Of a stretch of 64,000 nt of DNA, positions 53,661-64,000 are shown one piece after another; position 1 is the stretch's first letter, and each line of letters starts with the position of its first letter. A program made the translations under genes and the position numbers. This DNA comes from Bufo bufo (taxonomy: Eukaryota; Chordata; Amphibia; Anura; Bufonidae). Location: assembly GCF_905171765.1 (NCBI RefSeq), contig NC_053392.1:448288837-448352836 (forward strand), given 5' to 3'. The notes under the pieces were generated by a model that saw only the letters and a list, made by a program, of their open reading frames with translations, was not told the DNA's origin and did not search any database.

Positions 53661-55475
53661 TACCACTGCTCCCGACAGGATTTCCTGAGAAGGTCATGGA
53701 GTGTTCCAGTAATCAGACATCTATTTGCCCTGCCGAAAGATAATTTGGAAAGTGTGTAGAAGCCACACGGGGCCCCCACGCTGCAGATTTATCATGGAGA
53801 CATCATGGAGCTTTTACTGCATATAACCGCAGTGCTGACCACTGAATTAAAAAAAAATTTCGACCAAAATACGTCAATAAATATTTTACCTGAAATATTA
53901 CTGCAGCTCTGAACGCTGAATATATATTGTTTTTCTACCAAAATGCATCACTAAAGGTTTTACCACATATAACTGCAAAAAAGAACATTGAATATATTTT
54001 GTTTTTGTACTGAAATAACTGCAGAAGTAAATGGCATATATATTTTTCTTTTTTGTACTAAAAATAGGCCACTAAACGCTTTCAAGACATATAACCGCCT
54101 CAGCTGTGAACTAAGAATGTATTTTTCTTTTTGTACTGAAATAGGCCACTAAACGCTTTCAACACAAATAACCGCCGACGTGAACTGAGAATATATTTCT
54201 CTTTTTGTACTGAAATAGGCCACTAAACACTTTCAACACAAATAACCGCCGAAGTGAACTGAGAATATATTTTTCTTTTTGTACTTAAATACAAAATAAC
54301 ACATATAACCACTGCTGCCACCCTGCTGACTCCCAGCCATGCTTTCAAGACATATAATCTCCGCTGACGTGAACTGAGAATATATTTTTCTTTTTGTACT
54401 GAAATAGGCCACTAAACGCTTTCAAGACATATAACCGCCGCCGACGTGAACTGAGAATGTATTTTTCTATTTGTACTGAAGTAGGCCACTAAACGCTTAC
54501 AAGACATATAACCGCAGCCGACGTGAACTGAGAATGTATTTTTCTTTTTGTACTAAAATACAAAATAACACATATAACCGCCGCACTGACTGACTGCTAC
54601 CACCGCTACTTCCGTGAACCCCTGCACCACTACTTCCCAAGTAACTAGGTTGCTGCGAAGCAGGTGGTCTACCCGAGGCACATTTGGTTCCCAACCTCCC
54701 ACAGCTGACTCCCAGCCATGCTTTCAACACATATAACCGCAGATGTGAACTGAGAATATATTTTTCTTTTTGTACTGAAATAGGCCAGTAAACGTTTTCA
54801 GCAGAAATAAATGCACCAGTGAAGTGCATATAAATTTTTCTTTCTGTACTGAAATAGGCCACTAAACCCTTTTGCCACAAATTACTGCACCAGTAAAGTG
54901 CGTTTATTTTTTTTCTTTATATAATGCAATAGGACACTGAACACTTTTACCACAAATAACTACACCAGTAAAGTGTGTATATATTTTTCTTTCTGTACTG
55001 AAATAGGCAACTAAACCCTTTTGCCACAAATAACTGCACCAGTAAAGTGCGTATATTTTTTTCTTTCTATAATGAAATAGGCCACTAAACCCTTTTGCAA
55101 CAAAAAAGTTCACCAGTGAAGTGCATATTTGTTTTTCTGTGCGTTTCAACACATATAACCGCCGACGTGAACTAAGAATATATTTATCTTTTTGTACTAA
55201 AATAGGCTAGTAAATGCTTTTAGCAGAAATAAATGCACCAGTGAAGTGCATTTTTCTTTCTGTACTGAAATAGGCCACTAAATCCTTTTGCCACAAATAA
55301 CTGCACCAATGACGTGCGTATATTTTTTTATTTCTATAATGAAATAGGCCACTAAACGCTTTTGCCACAAATAAGTGCACCAGTGAAGTGCGTATATTTT
55401 TTTCTTTCTGTATGCTTTTAACACACATAACTGCAGAAGTAAACTGCGTATACATTTTTCTTGTTTGAAAATATA
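53661..55475. repeat. Tandem array of about 75-bp units
   Basis: From about 53790, more than twenty degenerate copies containing TTTTTCTTTTTGTACTGAAA, TAGGCCACTAAACGCTTTC, ACATATAACCGC and GTGAACTGAGAATATAT. The right half has drifted to a TGCACCAGTGAAGTGC variant. One unit near 54600-54700 carries an unrelated CCACCGCTACTTCC-type insert. Occupies the position of a hAT 5' array in hAT-C. Confidence 0.85.
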
Positions 55476-55699
55476 TAAAGCACTAAAGGCTTTTCAACAT
55501 AGCACTTGCACCCAAAGAACAAATTGCTGGAATGACAGAGCTGTATAATGGCTATTTGGATCCCCAAATAATCTTCCGCTGCACTTGTAAAATCGCTTTT
55601 CAAGCACTGTCCCTAGCGCCTTCTGACGTCTCTTCCTGCACTAAGATGTTGTGAAATGATTCCTCCCTATCCTTTCCCTGTGCAAGCCGTGTACTGGCT
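55476..55699. repeat. hAT-C 5' non-coding unit, left of Gypsy-2
   Basis: Contains CCCTAGCGCCTTCTGACGTC and GTGAAATGATTCCTCCCTAT, both repeated at 59140-59200 on the other side of the Gypsy-2 insertion. This shows the two flanks belong to one repeated element. Confidence 0.7.
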
Positions 55700-56062
55700 T
55701 GTAGAACAGACTTTGTTTTACTGTTACTGGATATCAAAAACACTCCCAAATGCAGTGAACATAAAATCTGATTACATACACTCAGCCCAGAGGCTGAGAC
55801 CCCTGTGTCACACAACACGGCGCACTACGATGATACCCGGAAAACACTTGAGAAATTTACCTACTGCAAGCAGAGTTAACTCTGCCTCACCATACCTGTT
55901 ATTACCCTGAAGAACAGGAACAATCGTGTGTGTGTGAAATACAGGCTAGCCCGTGGTACGACACAGCAGCTTACAATCTTACCAGACTATACAGTACTAT
56001 CCCCTACCTTTTCCCAAACTGTAATGTGGCATGTGCCTAAAATATATCACTCCTGATAAACA
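55700..56062 (-). repeat. Gypsy-2 3' LTR, partial
   Basis: 363 bp matching 58175-58525, including CCGGAAAACACTTG, CCCTGAAGAACAGGAACAAT and CTTTTCCCAAACTGTAATG. It abuts RT coding sequence directly at 56063. Confidence 0.8.
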
Positions 56063-58174
56063 TCAACCTCTGGAATGTTCCCGGTGCATTGGAGAGACCG
56101 AATGGCATCCGGTTGAACTCATAGGGTCCCATAAGTAGCATGAAAGTCGCCTTTGCTTTGTCCTTCTTGGCAACTGGTCAATACCCACTGCTCAGGTCAA
56201 GAGTCGAGAAGAACTTCGCCTCGGTCAGGGCTGACAATGATTCCTCATTCCATGGGGGGGATAGGCATTCAGGGCGGTCTGGGCATTCAGTTTCTGATAG
56301 TCCATGCAGAACCGGAGGCTCCCATCTTTCTTCCGGACCAAAACTACTAAAGCAGCCTAAGGACTTTGACTCTCCTGGATCACCCGGTTTTCCAACATGC
56401 TGGCTACCATATCCTTCACCTTCTGGTACATTTTAGGTGGGATTGGCTGGTAACGTTCCCTAATCAGTGCAGCATCGCCGGTAGGGATTTTGTGTTCAAT
56501 GGCGGAAGCACACCCGAAGTCCTCATCATGTCGCAAGAATGCCTCTTGAAATTTCCAGAGGGTGTCTTCCAGCAACTTCTGTTGTCCGGGAGTCAGAGTC
56601 TTGCAGTCTACCCCCATCCAAGCCATGATCACTCGACCATTCCACTCTGCTGTCAGGGTCTCCCTTTGATGAACCTCTACAGCATAGGTCTAGGCTGATC
56701 GTCTATCAGGCTGTAGCGTGAAGCTCCTTTCTTCGAGAGATATCCCCCTCGGACACAAACTTTTGGCAGCAAGGTGTTTCCGGGGACGGTTAAAGCACAG
56801 TCTTTAACATTTAGACAGCGTACAGGCACACAATGGCGAGGGCCTAGGCTCCCAGTGGGGAAGCCTGCGTTTCCTCTTGATAAGTGGGCTCGATCAGGAC
56901 CTCCAGTCCATTCAGTCGTCATCCAGCCCCCACCGGCAGCATCAATATTTATTCTTGTCGAGGTGGGATCTTCACAGGAGTCCTCCACGGCACCTTCACA
57001 TCTCCGATGGGCCAACCGGACATGTTACTCTTTTGCAGACTACAGCTTCCCACCATCTGTTGTAAAACCTTCTGGGTCGGCCGGTGTGTGTGGTGGCCCG
57101 TTTCCAATACTTTGGCCCTTCTTTGGCATAGAGTTAATAGTCTAGGTCTCTCAGTACATTCATACGTAAAGTCACGTCCATTCCTTTCCGGGACGGATGG
57201 TCCACCAGTATGACCGCCTTCTTGCCGACGTCTTATCCAAACGGTCAGACCCACATCCAGACTATCCCTTGGATGTCCATCTCTCTGTCATTGGCACCCG
57301 TCAGCCTGATGATGCTCCCGTCTTCTGGCTCCATCATAAGTCTAAAGTGTCTTTCGAAGAACTGCAGAGGCATGAGGGTGCACTCCGATCCTGTATCAAC
57401 TAGGCAGCGTACCTTCTGGCCTTCCAACTCGGCTTCCATAATGGAGCTGCTGGCATACAGGTCGTGTTCCTCACGCATAGGGCTTAGCTTCTGGTGTACC
57501 GCCGCAGGACGCCCAGCTACTGTGGCGGTCGGAAGTTTAATGTTGGCTCGGACTCCATTCGTTTGGGGCACTCTCTGGCCATATGGCCGTACTGTTGACA
57601 AGCCCATCAAAGGGGCCCTCTTTTGACGTGCCCCCGCACCTGTGTCTTACTGGGTGAAGTGGCACGGGATGGGGATGCTGGGGTTATTTCCGAAGACCGG
57701 GTCCCGCCACCGTATTTCATTGAGCGTCTCCTGTAGGGCATTGGAGTACTGCATCAGTGTCTCGCCCTCTCGCTGTGGTCGGTTGAAGTGGCTCCGCAGC
57801 TGCAATACTTTAGCACGCCCCCCTGTGCTCTCTCCAGCAGGAAGAATATTTTCTCTAGGATATCCCTCGTGGATTCGGGCCTTACCATCACTGTCCGTCT
57901 AATGTCACCCTCTAGAGCTCCCAACACTTTTTGAAGATGACGCAACAGCGCCCCCAAGGGTATGTACCCTACTGGGGAGGGCATGGCGTTGGGCGCACCC
58001 TGAGCTGGTTCCTGATCCGGTGCCATTGGCACCGGGGGAAGGTCTCCCGCCAAGTTCCCGTCCATAATGGTCGCTGTATCCTGCCGACTACGCCAAGTTG
58101 TAAGCCATGTACCGGGATGGGCACCCCAGGATACAGCAAAGTCACGAACAAGGAAAACGACTGACACCAGCTCT
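56063..58174 (-). pseudogene. Gypsy-2 gag, protease and N-terminal RT
   Basis: Minus-strand order: gag-like segment 58130-57760 (LGALLRHLQKVLGALEG, ESTRDILEKIFFLLE), a broken stretch, then an aspartic protease CLVDTGSECTLMP near 57425, and the RT start: RYQPIPPKMYQKVKDMV and MLENRVIQES (56535-56365) followed by [10 protein letters not shown] and FFSTLDLSSGYW in drifting frames to 56070. The YxDD box, RNase H and integrase are missing. Several frameshifts. A typical vertebrate Gypsy fragment. Confidence 0.8.
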
Positions 58175-58525
58175 TGTAGAACAGACTTTGTTTTACTGTT
58201 ACAGGATATCAAACACACTCCCAAATGCAGTGAACATAAAATCAGATTAGAGACACTCAGCCCCCATTGCAGAGCATGGTGCCCTACGATGGTAGCCGGA
58301 AAACACTTGCGCAATTTACCTACTGCGAGCAGAGCTAACTCTACCTCGCCATACCTGTTATTACCCTGAAGAACAGGAACAATCGTGTGTGTGTGTGTGA
58401 GATACAGGCTAGCCCGTGGTGCGACACAGCAGCTTTCAATCTTACCAGACTATACAGTACTATCCCCTACCTTTTCCCAAACTGTAATGTGGCATGTGCC
58501 TAATATATATCACTCCCGATAAACA
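58175..58525 (-). repeat. Gypsy-2 5' LTR, 3' part
   Basis: 351 bp matching 55700-56062, with a longer GT microsatellite. Sequence to about 59060 has no counterpart at the left copy and may be the rest of the LTR. CCAGCTCT immediately inside could be part of a primer-binding site on the minus strand; not assigned to a tRNA. Confidence 0.75.
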
Positions 58526-59060
58526 CGCTGGTGTAACTGGAGATTATGGTGATGTGCTCTCTGTTCTCCGGAGTGAACCAGAACTTTAACTGATAAGTCC
58601 TTGTGATAAACAAGCAACAATTCTTGGTAGCCTGCCACTCAGCAACACTAACTACTGGCAGGTTTGATCTCAGTCTCTAGTATTTAGGCATCAATCTTAT
58701 AATGAGGTGCGTGCATGCTCTGTCTTACCGACCCGGGTCTGCTCTGTCTCCACTGATGACTGCGAACTGAACAAAGGCTGATCCAACACACGTGCGGTAC
58801 CGCAGGGTCCATTGCTTTGCTCTTCAGCTCTCATCAGCGATCCTGGCAGCTGTACTCCTTCTCCTAGACGGGAGCCGTGTTCTTGACACGATCAGCTTCA
58901 CTTGGCTGCAGTCATGGTCGCAAAAGGGTGATTCTACACTTGGATGTTAATGGATTTCTTCCCTCACACTCTTTTCCATTCTGCAACTAAGATGGATGCC
59001 AGCTTGCTTCCTCTAGACACACAGCTCCACCTCCTATGAATATTTAAATCTGTGTCCGAA

Positions 59061-59550
59061 CAGCAAAATAACAGTGTTTATGCAATAAGAGATTTTTCGC
59101 AATCTCACACCTGTACTTATAAATAGCTTTGATGGCACTGTTCCTAGCGCTTTTTGACGTCTCTACCTGCACTATGATGCTGTGAAATGATTCCTCCCTA
59201 TTCTTTCCCTGCACTTAAAAATAGTTTTTTCAGGTTTTTTTCACAATCAGGTTTTTTAAATTGCTCTCCCTAGCACCTTCTCACGTCTGTCCCTGCACTC
59301 AGAACGATTGAAAATGTCTGACTCTAAGATGGCCGCAGTATTTAAAGGGCTGTGACATCACAGGGCTGGCTGGCTGCTGATTGGCTGCATGCATGACATT
59401 ATTGGTCAGCCCGCCTTCTCATAGTTCCTTGCCCCATGTCCTCACACATGTAGCTGCCATTGTAGGAAAAATTGCCATTCGTTGCTAATCAAATTTTTCC
59501 TGAATTTCAGATCGAATTCCACTTCGTCTGATTCGATTCACTCATCTCTA
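59061..59550 (-). mobile_element. hAT-C 5' terminal region
   Basis: Repeated leader blocks (CTAGCGCTTTTTGACGTCTC, CCTAGCACCTTCTCACGTCT), a CTGCTGATTGGCTGCATGC segment like those near the ends of hAT-A and hAT-B, and the terminus ATTCGATTCACTCATCTCTA. Read on the minus strand it starts TAGAGATGAGTGAATCG. The next octamer is GTTTCAAT; its left partner was not found, so the other end of hAT-C is unresolved. No hAT-C transposase is present in the window. Confidence 0.65.
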
Positions 59551-59558
59551 GTTTCAAT

Positions 59559-60179
59559 GTAATGCCCTTAGGAGTAGTCCTAAGCCAAGTCCATATAGTA
59601 ACACATTGGGTCAACACCTGCTGCATTACAGTTTGCTCAAGCCATGGACCTTGCTAACCCTCCTAAAATTAGTTTATGACTCATTTAAGGAGCTGACTAA
59701 TCAGCGTAGTCTCCAGCAGCCACTTCTGCAACACTTGAATATGATCTCTGCTCTCCTGGATTCTTTAACTGTCCCAGCTTCTGCTCCTCCTCAAGCTGCA
59801 ATGTTTGCACCACATTCGCAGACAGTCCCTCATTCCAGGGGTATGGGATTGCATCAACCACTACAACTGCTCTATGAGGGAGATCCCAAGACTTGTGAAA
59901 GCCTCCTTTAGGCTGGCTGTTCTCCAGAAACATCCTGTGGAAGCTACGTACAACTTCGGGGGAAAATTTTTTATGATTGCATTTCACTCATTTTGGGCTA
60001 AAAATAATTTTTTCAATTGCTCTTTTTTAAAAATATTGAGCCATTCTGTCTGAAAGGGTTAGCTGTTATTTTAGCTGTGTGAATCCTATCACTTTCACTT
60101 TGTGTCGGTTATCTAAAAACCCTTACCTTTAAATTACCAAAAGGTCATAAACACTTATTTAAGCCACATTCTTATCAGA
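59559..60179. other. No recognisable gene
   Basis: Open frames on both strands at 59606-59990 have no recognisable domain. Confidence 0.4.
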
Positions 60180-60498
60180 AGGGTACTTTCACACTTGCGT
60201 TAAAGTTTTCCGGTATTGAGTTCCGTCCTAGGGGCTCAATACCGGGAAAAAACTGATCAGTTTTATCCTAATGCATTCGGAATGGAGAGCAATCCATTCA
60301 ATATGCATCAGGATGTCTTCAGTTCCGTCACTCTTACGGCATGCGCAGACCTTTAATACCAGATCCTTTTTTTCAGATGACACCGGAGAGATGGATCCGC
60401 ATTTGCATCCGGATCCATCTATAAATGCTATCTGTTTGCACACAGATTTCCGGATCCAGCAGGCAGTTCCAGCGGCAACGCAAGTGTGAAAGTACCCT
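60180..60498. mobile_element. MITE with perfect 22-bp inverted ends
   Basis: AGGGTACTTTCACACTTGCG at the left is repeated as a perfect 22-bp inverted copy at the right (CGCAAGTGTGAAAGTACCCT). Internal palindromic GGATCC blocks. No coding capacity. No clear target duplication. Confidence 0.85.
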
Positions 60499-60916
60499 AA
60501 GATAAGGATTGAGCTTTAATGAGTTTTTATAATGTCAGAGATCAGACATAAGGAGCCTGTTAGCTCCCTGCCTGACTGAAAAGAGAGAAAATTCTGATCC
60601 TGATAATAGAGTATCTCAACTCTGTATAGAGAAAAGGATTCCATATTAAAAAAAATATTTTTTTTCCCTCACGAGTACAATGCAATAATAAAAAATGCCC
60701 CCAAAGCCTTTAAGAAAAGTCTGCAGAATAATGCAGGTAGGCCAGGAGCAGTTAATGATACATTTCAGTTCAAGACCATAAAAAGGAAAATTTTAATTTA
60801 AAATTTAATTAAATTGTGCACTTATGTTAGAAAGGACAGGTACACATTAAATATTTACATCCTGCCTGGGAGTGATTTTGTCTCGTCTTATTCTTCTCAT
60901 GAAAAAGTGCTCCAAA
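60499..60916. other. No recognisable gene
   Basis: AT-rich, non-coding, no end motifs identified. Confidence 0.4.
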
Positions 60917-61375
60917 TTACCGTATTTAAACTTTATAAGATGCACTTTTCCCCCCCAAAAGTGGGGGGAAAGTGGTCGTGCGTCTTATAAACCGAATAAC
61001 CATAATAGGCGAGCGTGGCAGCATGACGTGAACAGGGGTGTGCCGCGCTCTCCACCCTTACCGCCCACTGCTCCTGCTTGTCCGCCGGTCTGTGCCATTG
61101 CGATGCCTGGATCGCGGCTTGGTTCTGTCTCTGCCCCCAGCTGCTGTACCCTGTGTCTGCTCCTAGCCCCGGGACATCTGCAGTCACAATCCTCCCAGGG
61201 CTCGCTCCAACCTCCCCGAGCCGCCTACATACACCCAGACCACACTCTCCTCTGGCAGGCTTCCCCATTTCCATGGGAACCTCCGAGGACTAAAGTGTAG
61301 CATTGGATCCGAGGTTCGCGATCGCAGGGCTAAAGTGTAGTGTCGGATCGGAGGTTTATGATCACACAAACGCGA
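60917..61375. mobile_element. Foldback repeat with CCGTATTTAAACTTTATAAG end
   Basis: Starts with CTTTATAAGATGCACTTTTC, then a GGGGGGAAAA-type loop and the inverted GTGCGTCTTATAAACCGAAT, a strong terminal hairpin. The block CTAAAGTGTAG...GGATC-GAGGTT is tandemly duplicated at 61290-61355. I recall this TATAAGACGCAC repeat as frequent in vertebrate introns. Right limit approximate. Confidence 0.5.
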
Positions 61376-61699
61376 TCCTACACCTCAAACTAAGGGCCTA
61401 TATATTTCTTATTATTAGAGATTTCCCATCCCCAGTCAATCTCTATTTCATCATGGTATCTTATTTTAATATGACATATTATATGCATAGTGAGTACTGC
61501 AAATAAGCCATTACTGTTAGTTTAGCAAAGCAGCACTGCTAGGGGCTGCTGCATACACTTTATATGTGATGGCTGGGCTGCTATAATTGGGGCCCAATGT
61601 AATGGGGTCAGATCCCCCCATAACAGAGTCATCCAGTCATATGGTAATAAGATGATATTTTTACTCCACACTTTCATATTGCTAATGACTGACTAGGCT
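61376..61699. other. No recognisable gene
   Basis: AT-rich intronic sequence with no feature I can support. Confidence 0.4.
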
Positions 61700-62460
61700 G
61701 CTGAAGAGCAGTCACCTTCTTGATGCCATTATCAGTGTTACCTTGGCTTTATGTTTGAAATCATTGTCCTGCCTTTTAGAAGTCACAACTTTTGTTCTTT
61801 TATGTTTACAAGTTGCACTAATTCTAATGGCAAATTTAATATTATATATGATATAGTAGGGAGTTTTAAAAACAATAAAAAAAAAAATTATATTTTTTTT
61901 TCTTTGCATCGCCAAATTCGAACCCTCTTTTTAATATTTATGTCTACAGAGCTGTGTGAGGGTTCCTTTTCTGTGGGGCAATTTATATTTTTCACTGATG
62001 CCATTTTGGGTGTGTGACTTTTTATTCAAATATTTTTTTGGGGGTGGGTGAAATGATCAAAAAATTGCAAATTGTTCATTTCTTTTCTGATAAGTTGTTT
62101 ACCATATAGGATAAACACATATTTTAGTAGTGTGGGGATTTTGGAATGCGGCAATACTAAGGATCTTTATTTTTAATTGTTTATTTATGTATTTTTATAA
62201 TGGGGAAAAGAGTGATTTGAATTATATATTTTTCCTGGTTTTCTATTTAAATTTTTTTTTACATTTATTTTTAGTCCCCCTAGGAGACTTGAATATGCAA
62301 TCATCTGATTGCCTATCCCATAGACTTCAATTATTTAAAAATTGCAATCTATGGGAGAATCAATATGCCAAAGGCAGGGCTTGATATGAAATTCGCTATG
62401 ACAGGCCTTGAAGCCTTCAAAATGCCTGAGGCTGCCATAGTGACTGAACGGCTGCTGTGA
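61700..62460. repeat. Dispersed repeat shared with 43260-43920
   Basis: Same order of landmarks as the copy at 43260: GTGTGACTTTTTATT, TTTTTTTGGGGG, ATATTTTAGTAGTGTGGGGATTTT, TGCGGC, TTATTTATGTATTTTTATAATGGGGAAAAG. Moderate divergence. No coding domain. Confidence 0.5.
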
Positions 62461-62469
62461 TCTCATCAT

Positions 62470-64000
62470 GGGGAAGTCATTTGGTCACTGGGTGCACAAC
62501 ACACTCAGTAAATGACCACTCAAATACCATGTCACAATTGAGGTGTCCAAAGTCCAAAAAACAGCCACAGTACAATATGGAACATGATGGACAAGATAGT
62601 AGATATGTGGCTGTGTGGAGATAGTAATAGTCGTAGTAAAAGCTGTGGCAGCAGCAGTATAACATGGAACCTGAATGACAGAATATGTGTGGCTATTGTG
62701 GGATTAGTAGAAGTAGTAGTAGTAGCAGTATCAGAAACAGTACAGTATGGCGTCTGACAGACAGGGCAGCAGATGTGCAGCTGTGTAGCTGGACAAAAAA
62801 TATAAAAAACTAGGCCAGTTCCAGTCACTGCTCCAGAAGTCCATGGGGTCAGGGAACATGTAATACGTTGGAGAAAAGTCAGTCCATGTACAATTGAACC
62901 TGGTTGTTCAGGTAGTGCAACTAGTGCGTATCCATTTGCTGTTGTGCATTAGGTTGGTGGTGAAATAGAAAAAATAAATAAATTGTATAACGTTTAGAAA
63001 ACTGATTTGGCTATTGATACTGCAGCTGCTGCTATTTGTTGTAGCACCAGCAGAGATGGCAGAAATTCAGTAACTCAGAGGAGATCAGAAGATGTGCGGG
63101 CAGCAGGTGTCTGCTTGGTGAAAGGTGTGGCAAGCTGGGTACATAGTGTATCCTGGTAATACAACATTTATGCCTCACTATTGGTGTCAGGGAAGCATTT
63201 TGCTTTTATAGTGTAGGTAAGCATGGCTATCGAGTAGTATCACTTTTTTTTATGCTAACAATACACTTGTCAGCATATAAGCAACCAAGCATGCATCTTG
63301 CCCTGCTCATCCACATGCCTGAAGACCGAGTTCTAACAGGCTTTACCCCACAATACAATGATTGGTCATGACCAGTGTTGTCATCATCATCGTCATCACA
63401 ATAAGCAATCATCATCATAATCTGTAATAATGAGCTCCAGCCTCATCCCTTAGCTGTTCCTGGGAAAACTCAATTTCCCTCTGCACCCCCAACTCCTCCA
63501 CCTCCAGTTGTAGCTCCTCAACCTCATCCAATTCATTGTCCATGCAGGTCCCCGACAGCCGAAGGGTGGCAAATAAGATGTGGAAGCTGTTCTTGCACCA
63601 TCTCAGTGTGAGCATTTTCCCTAACATTGTTGATGCCACTGTTGTCGCTACTCTCAAATCTTATGGCATTTTCAAAGGGTCTAAGAATGTGATATGTGAC
63701 CCTGATGAGCTGCCACTTCCTAAACTCAAAATAAAACATGCTCCCTGCTGTGATGGTCTTGTGCAATGTAATTATTGACCATTTTACACTGCTCATAGAG
63801 ATGCTCTAGCTCATAGAGATGCTCTAGCAAGGTGGAATTCCAGCAAGTTGGAATGTCACGGATCAAGAAGCACCTTCTTCAATTCACAATACAAAAAAGC
63901 GCTGCACCATTAAAGTTAGAGAGCATGCTTTATTTTCCCCAAATGCAGCATAGCCAGGAAGTTCCTGCCATTATCACTGTCCATCTTGACCAGTTGTAGT
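62470..64000 (-). pseudogene. hAT transposase remnant running off the right edge
   Basis: On the minus strand from 64000: QLVKMDSDNGRNFLAMLHLG, the region around the second catalytic aspartate (usually CDNGSN). Then DIPTCWNSTLLEHLYE near 63830, the family TRWNST motif with R changed to C. A decayed insertion domain continues to about 63420. 62795-63110 is colinear with 7230-7520. Many stops. An 18-bp unit CTCATAGAGATGCTCTAG is tandemly doubled at about 63790-63826. Low-complexity TCATCATC at 63380-63418. Confidence 0.65.

Larger units (their letters stand above)
55700..59060 (-). mobile_element. Second Ty3/Gypsy element, heavily deleted (Gypsy-2)
   Basis: Related terminal segments lie at 55700-56062 and 58175-58525 (TGTAGAACAGACTTTG to GATAAACA), with gag, protease and RT on the minus strand between them. 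The right LTR probably extends to about 59060, where hAT-C sequence resumes; if so the left LTR is truncated and RNase H and integrase were lost in the same deletion. No clear target duplication. Unrelated to the LTR family at 28847. Confidence 0.7.

Noticed and set aside
59606..60053. Open frames of about 80-100 residues on both strands
   Set aside because: No recognisable domain or splice structure; between two transposons.
50104..64000. Search for the upstream SMOC2 exon on the minus strand
   Set aside because: I found no stretch encoding the expected linker before the second thyroglobulin domain, so no second exon is claimed.

Overview
The window looks like a repeat-saturated intronic stretch of a vertebrate genome, most likely an anuran amphibian. 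One host coding exon is recognisable: the 187-bp exon at 49917-50103 (minus strand), which encodes the second thyroglobulin type-1 domain of the secreted calcium-binding matrix protein SMOC2. Almost everything else I can name is transposon-derived: BED/hAT DNA transposons with very large tandem arrays, many small foldback and hAT-type MITEs, L1/Tx1-like and CR1-like LINEs, Penelope-like elements (PLEs), a deleted Tc1 element and Ty3/Gypsy LTR retrotransposons. The frog assignment rests on this mixture and on MITE ends I remember as common in frog genomes; it is an inference.

Layout. 1-2045: 3' half of a hAT element (41-bp tandem array plus transposase remnant), fused to an L1-like LINE lying at 2046-4331 and beyond. 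5744-7560: CR1-like LINE tail, a MITE inside a MITE, and a hAT remnant. 8742-14330: several MITEs and palindromes around an L1 ORF2 pseudogene (11400-13300). 14331-16047: no feature recognised.

16056-41733 is one continuous nested stack 25.7 kb long, bounded by an exact 8-bp target duplication. The outer hAT-A element (about 7.7 kb once insertions are removed; transposase on plus) holds (i) a deleted Tc1 element at 16305-17243, (ii) a non-autonomous hAT at 18637-19742, (iii) a PLE at 20448-25439 with a 15-bp target duplication, and (iv) a second BED-hAT element, hAT-B, at 26438-37315 (transposase on minus). hAT-B is itself split by a Ty3/Gypsy chromovirus at 28847-33503 with 652-bp LTRs. Every boundary except the right-hand end of the Tc1 element is supported by an exact target duplication and terminal motifs.

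41742-50300: foldback MITEs, a PLE reverse-transcriptase remnant split by a 2.9-kb non-autonomous hAT that carries a 1.6-kb G-rich minisatellite, an L1 3' remnant and the SMOC2 exon. 50300-59550: tandem arrays (51-bp and about 75-bp units) of a third hAT element, hAT-C, interrupted by a solo Gypsy LTR and by a second, deleted Gypsy. 59551-64000: two MITE-like elements, a dispersed repeat, and another hAT remnant running off the right edge.

No operons, RNA polymerase III genes or CRISPR arrays are visible. Function in this window is the history of transposons landing inside transposons within one or more SMOC2 introns. hAT, L1, PLE and Gypsy coding regions are mostly broken; the clearest intact coding unit apart from the SMOC2 exon is an L1 ORF1.
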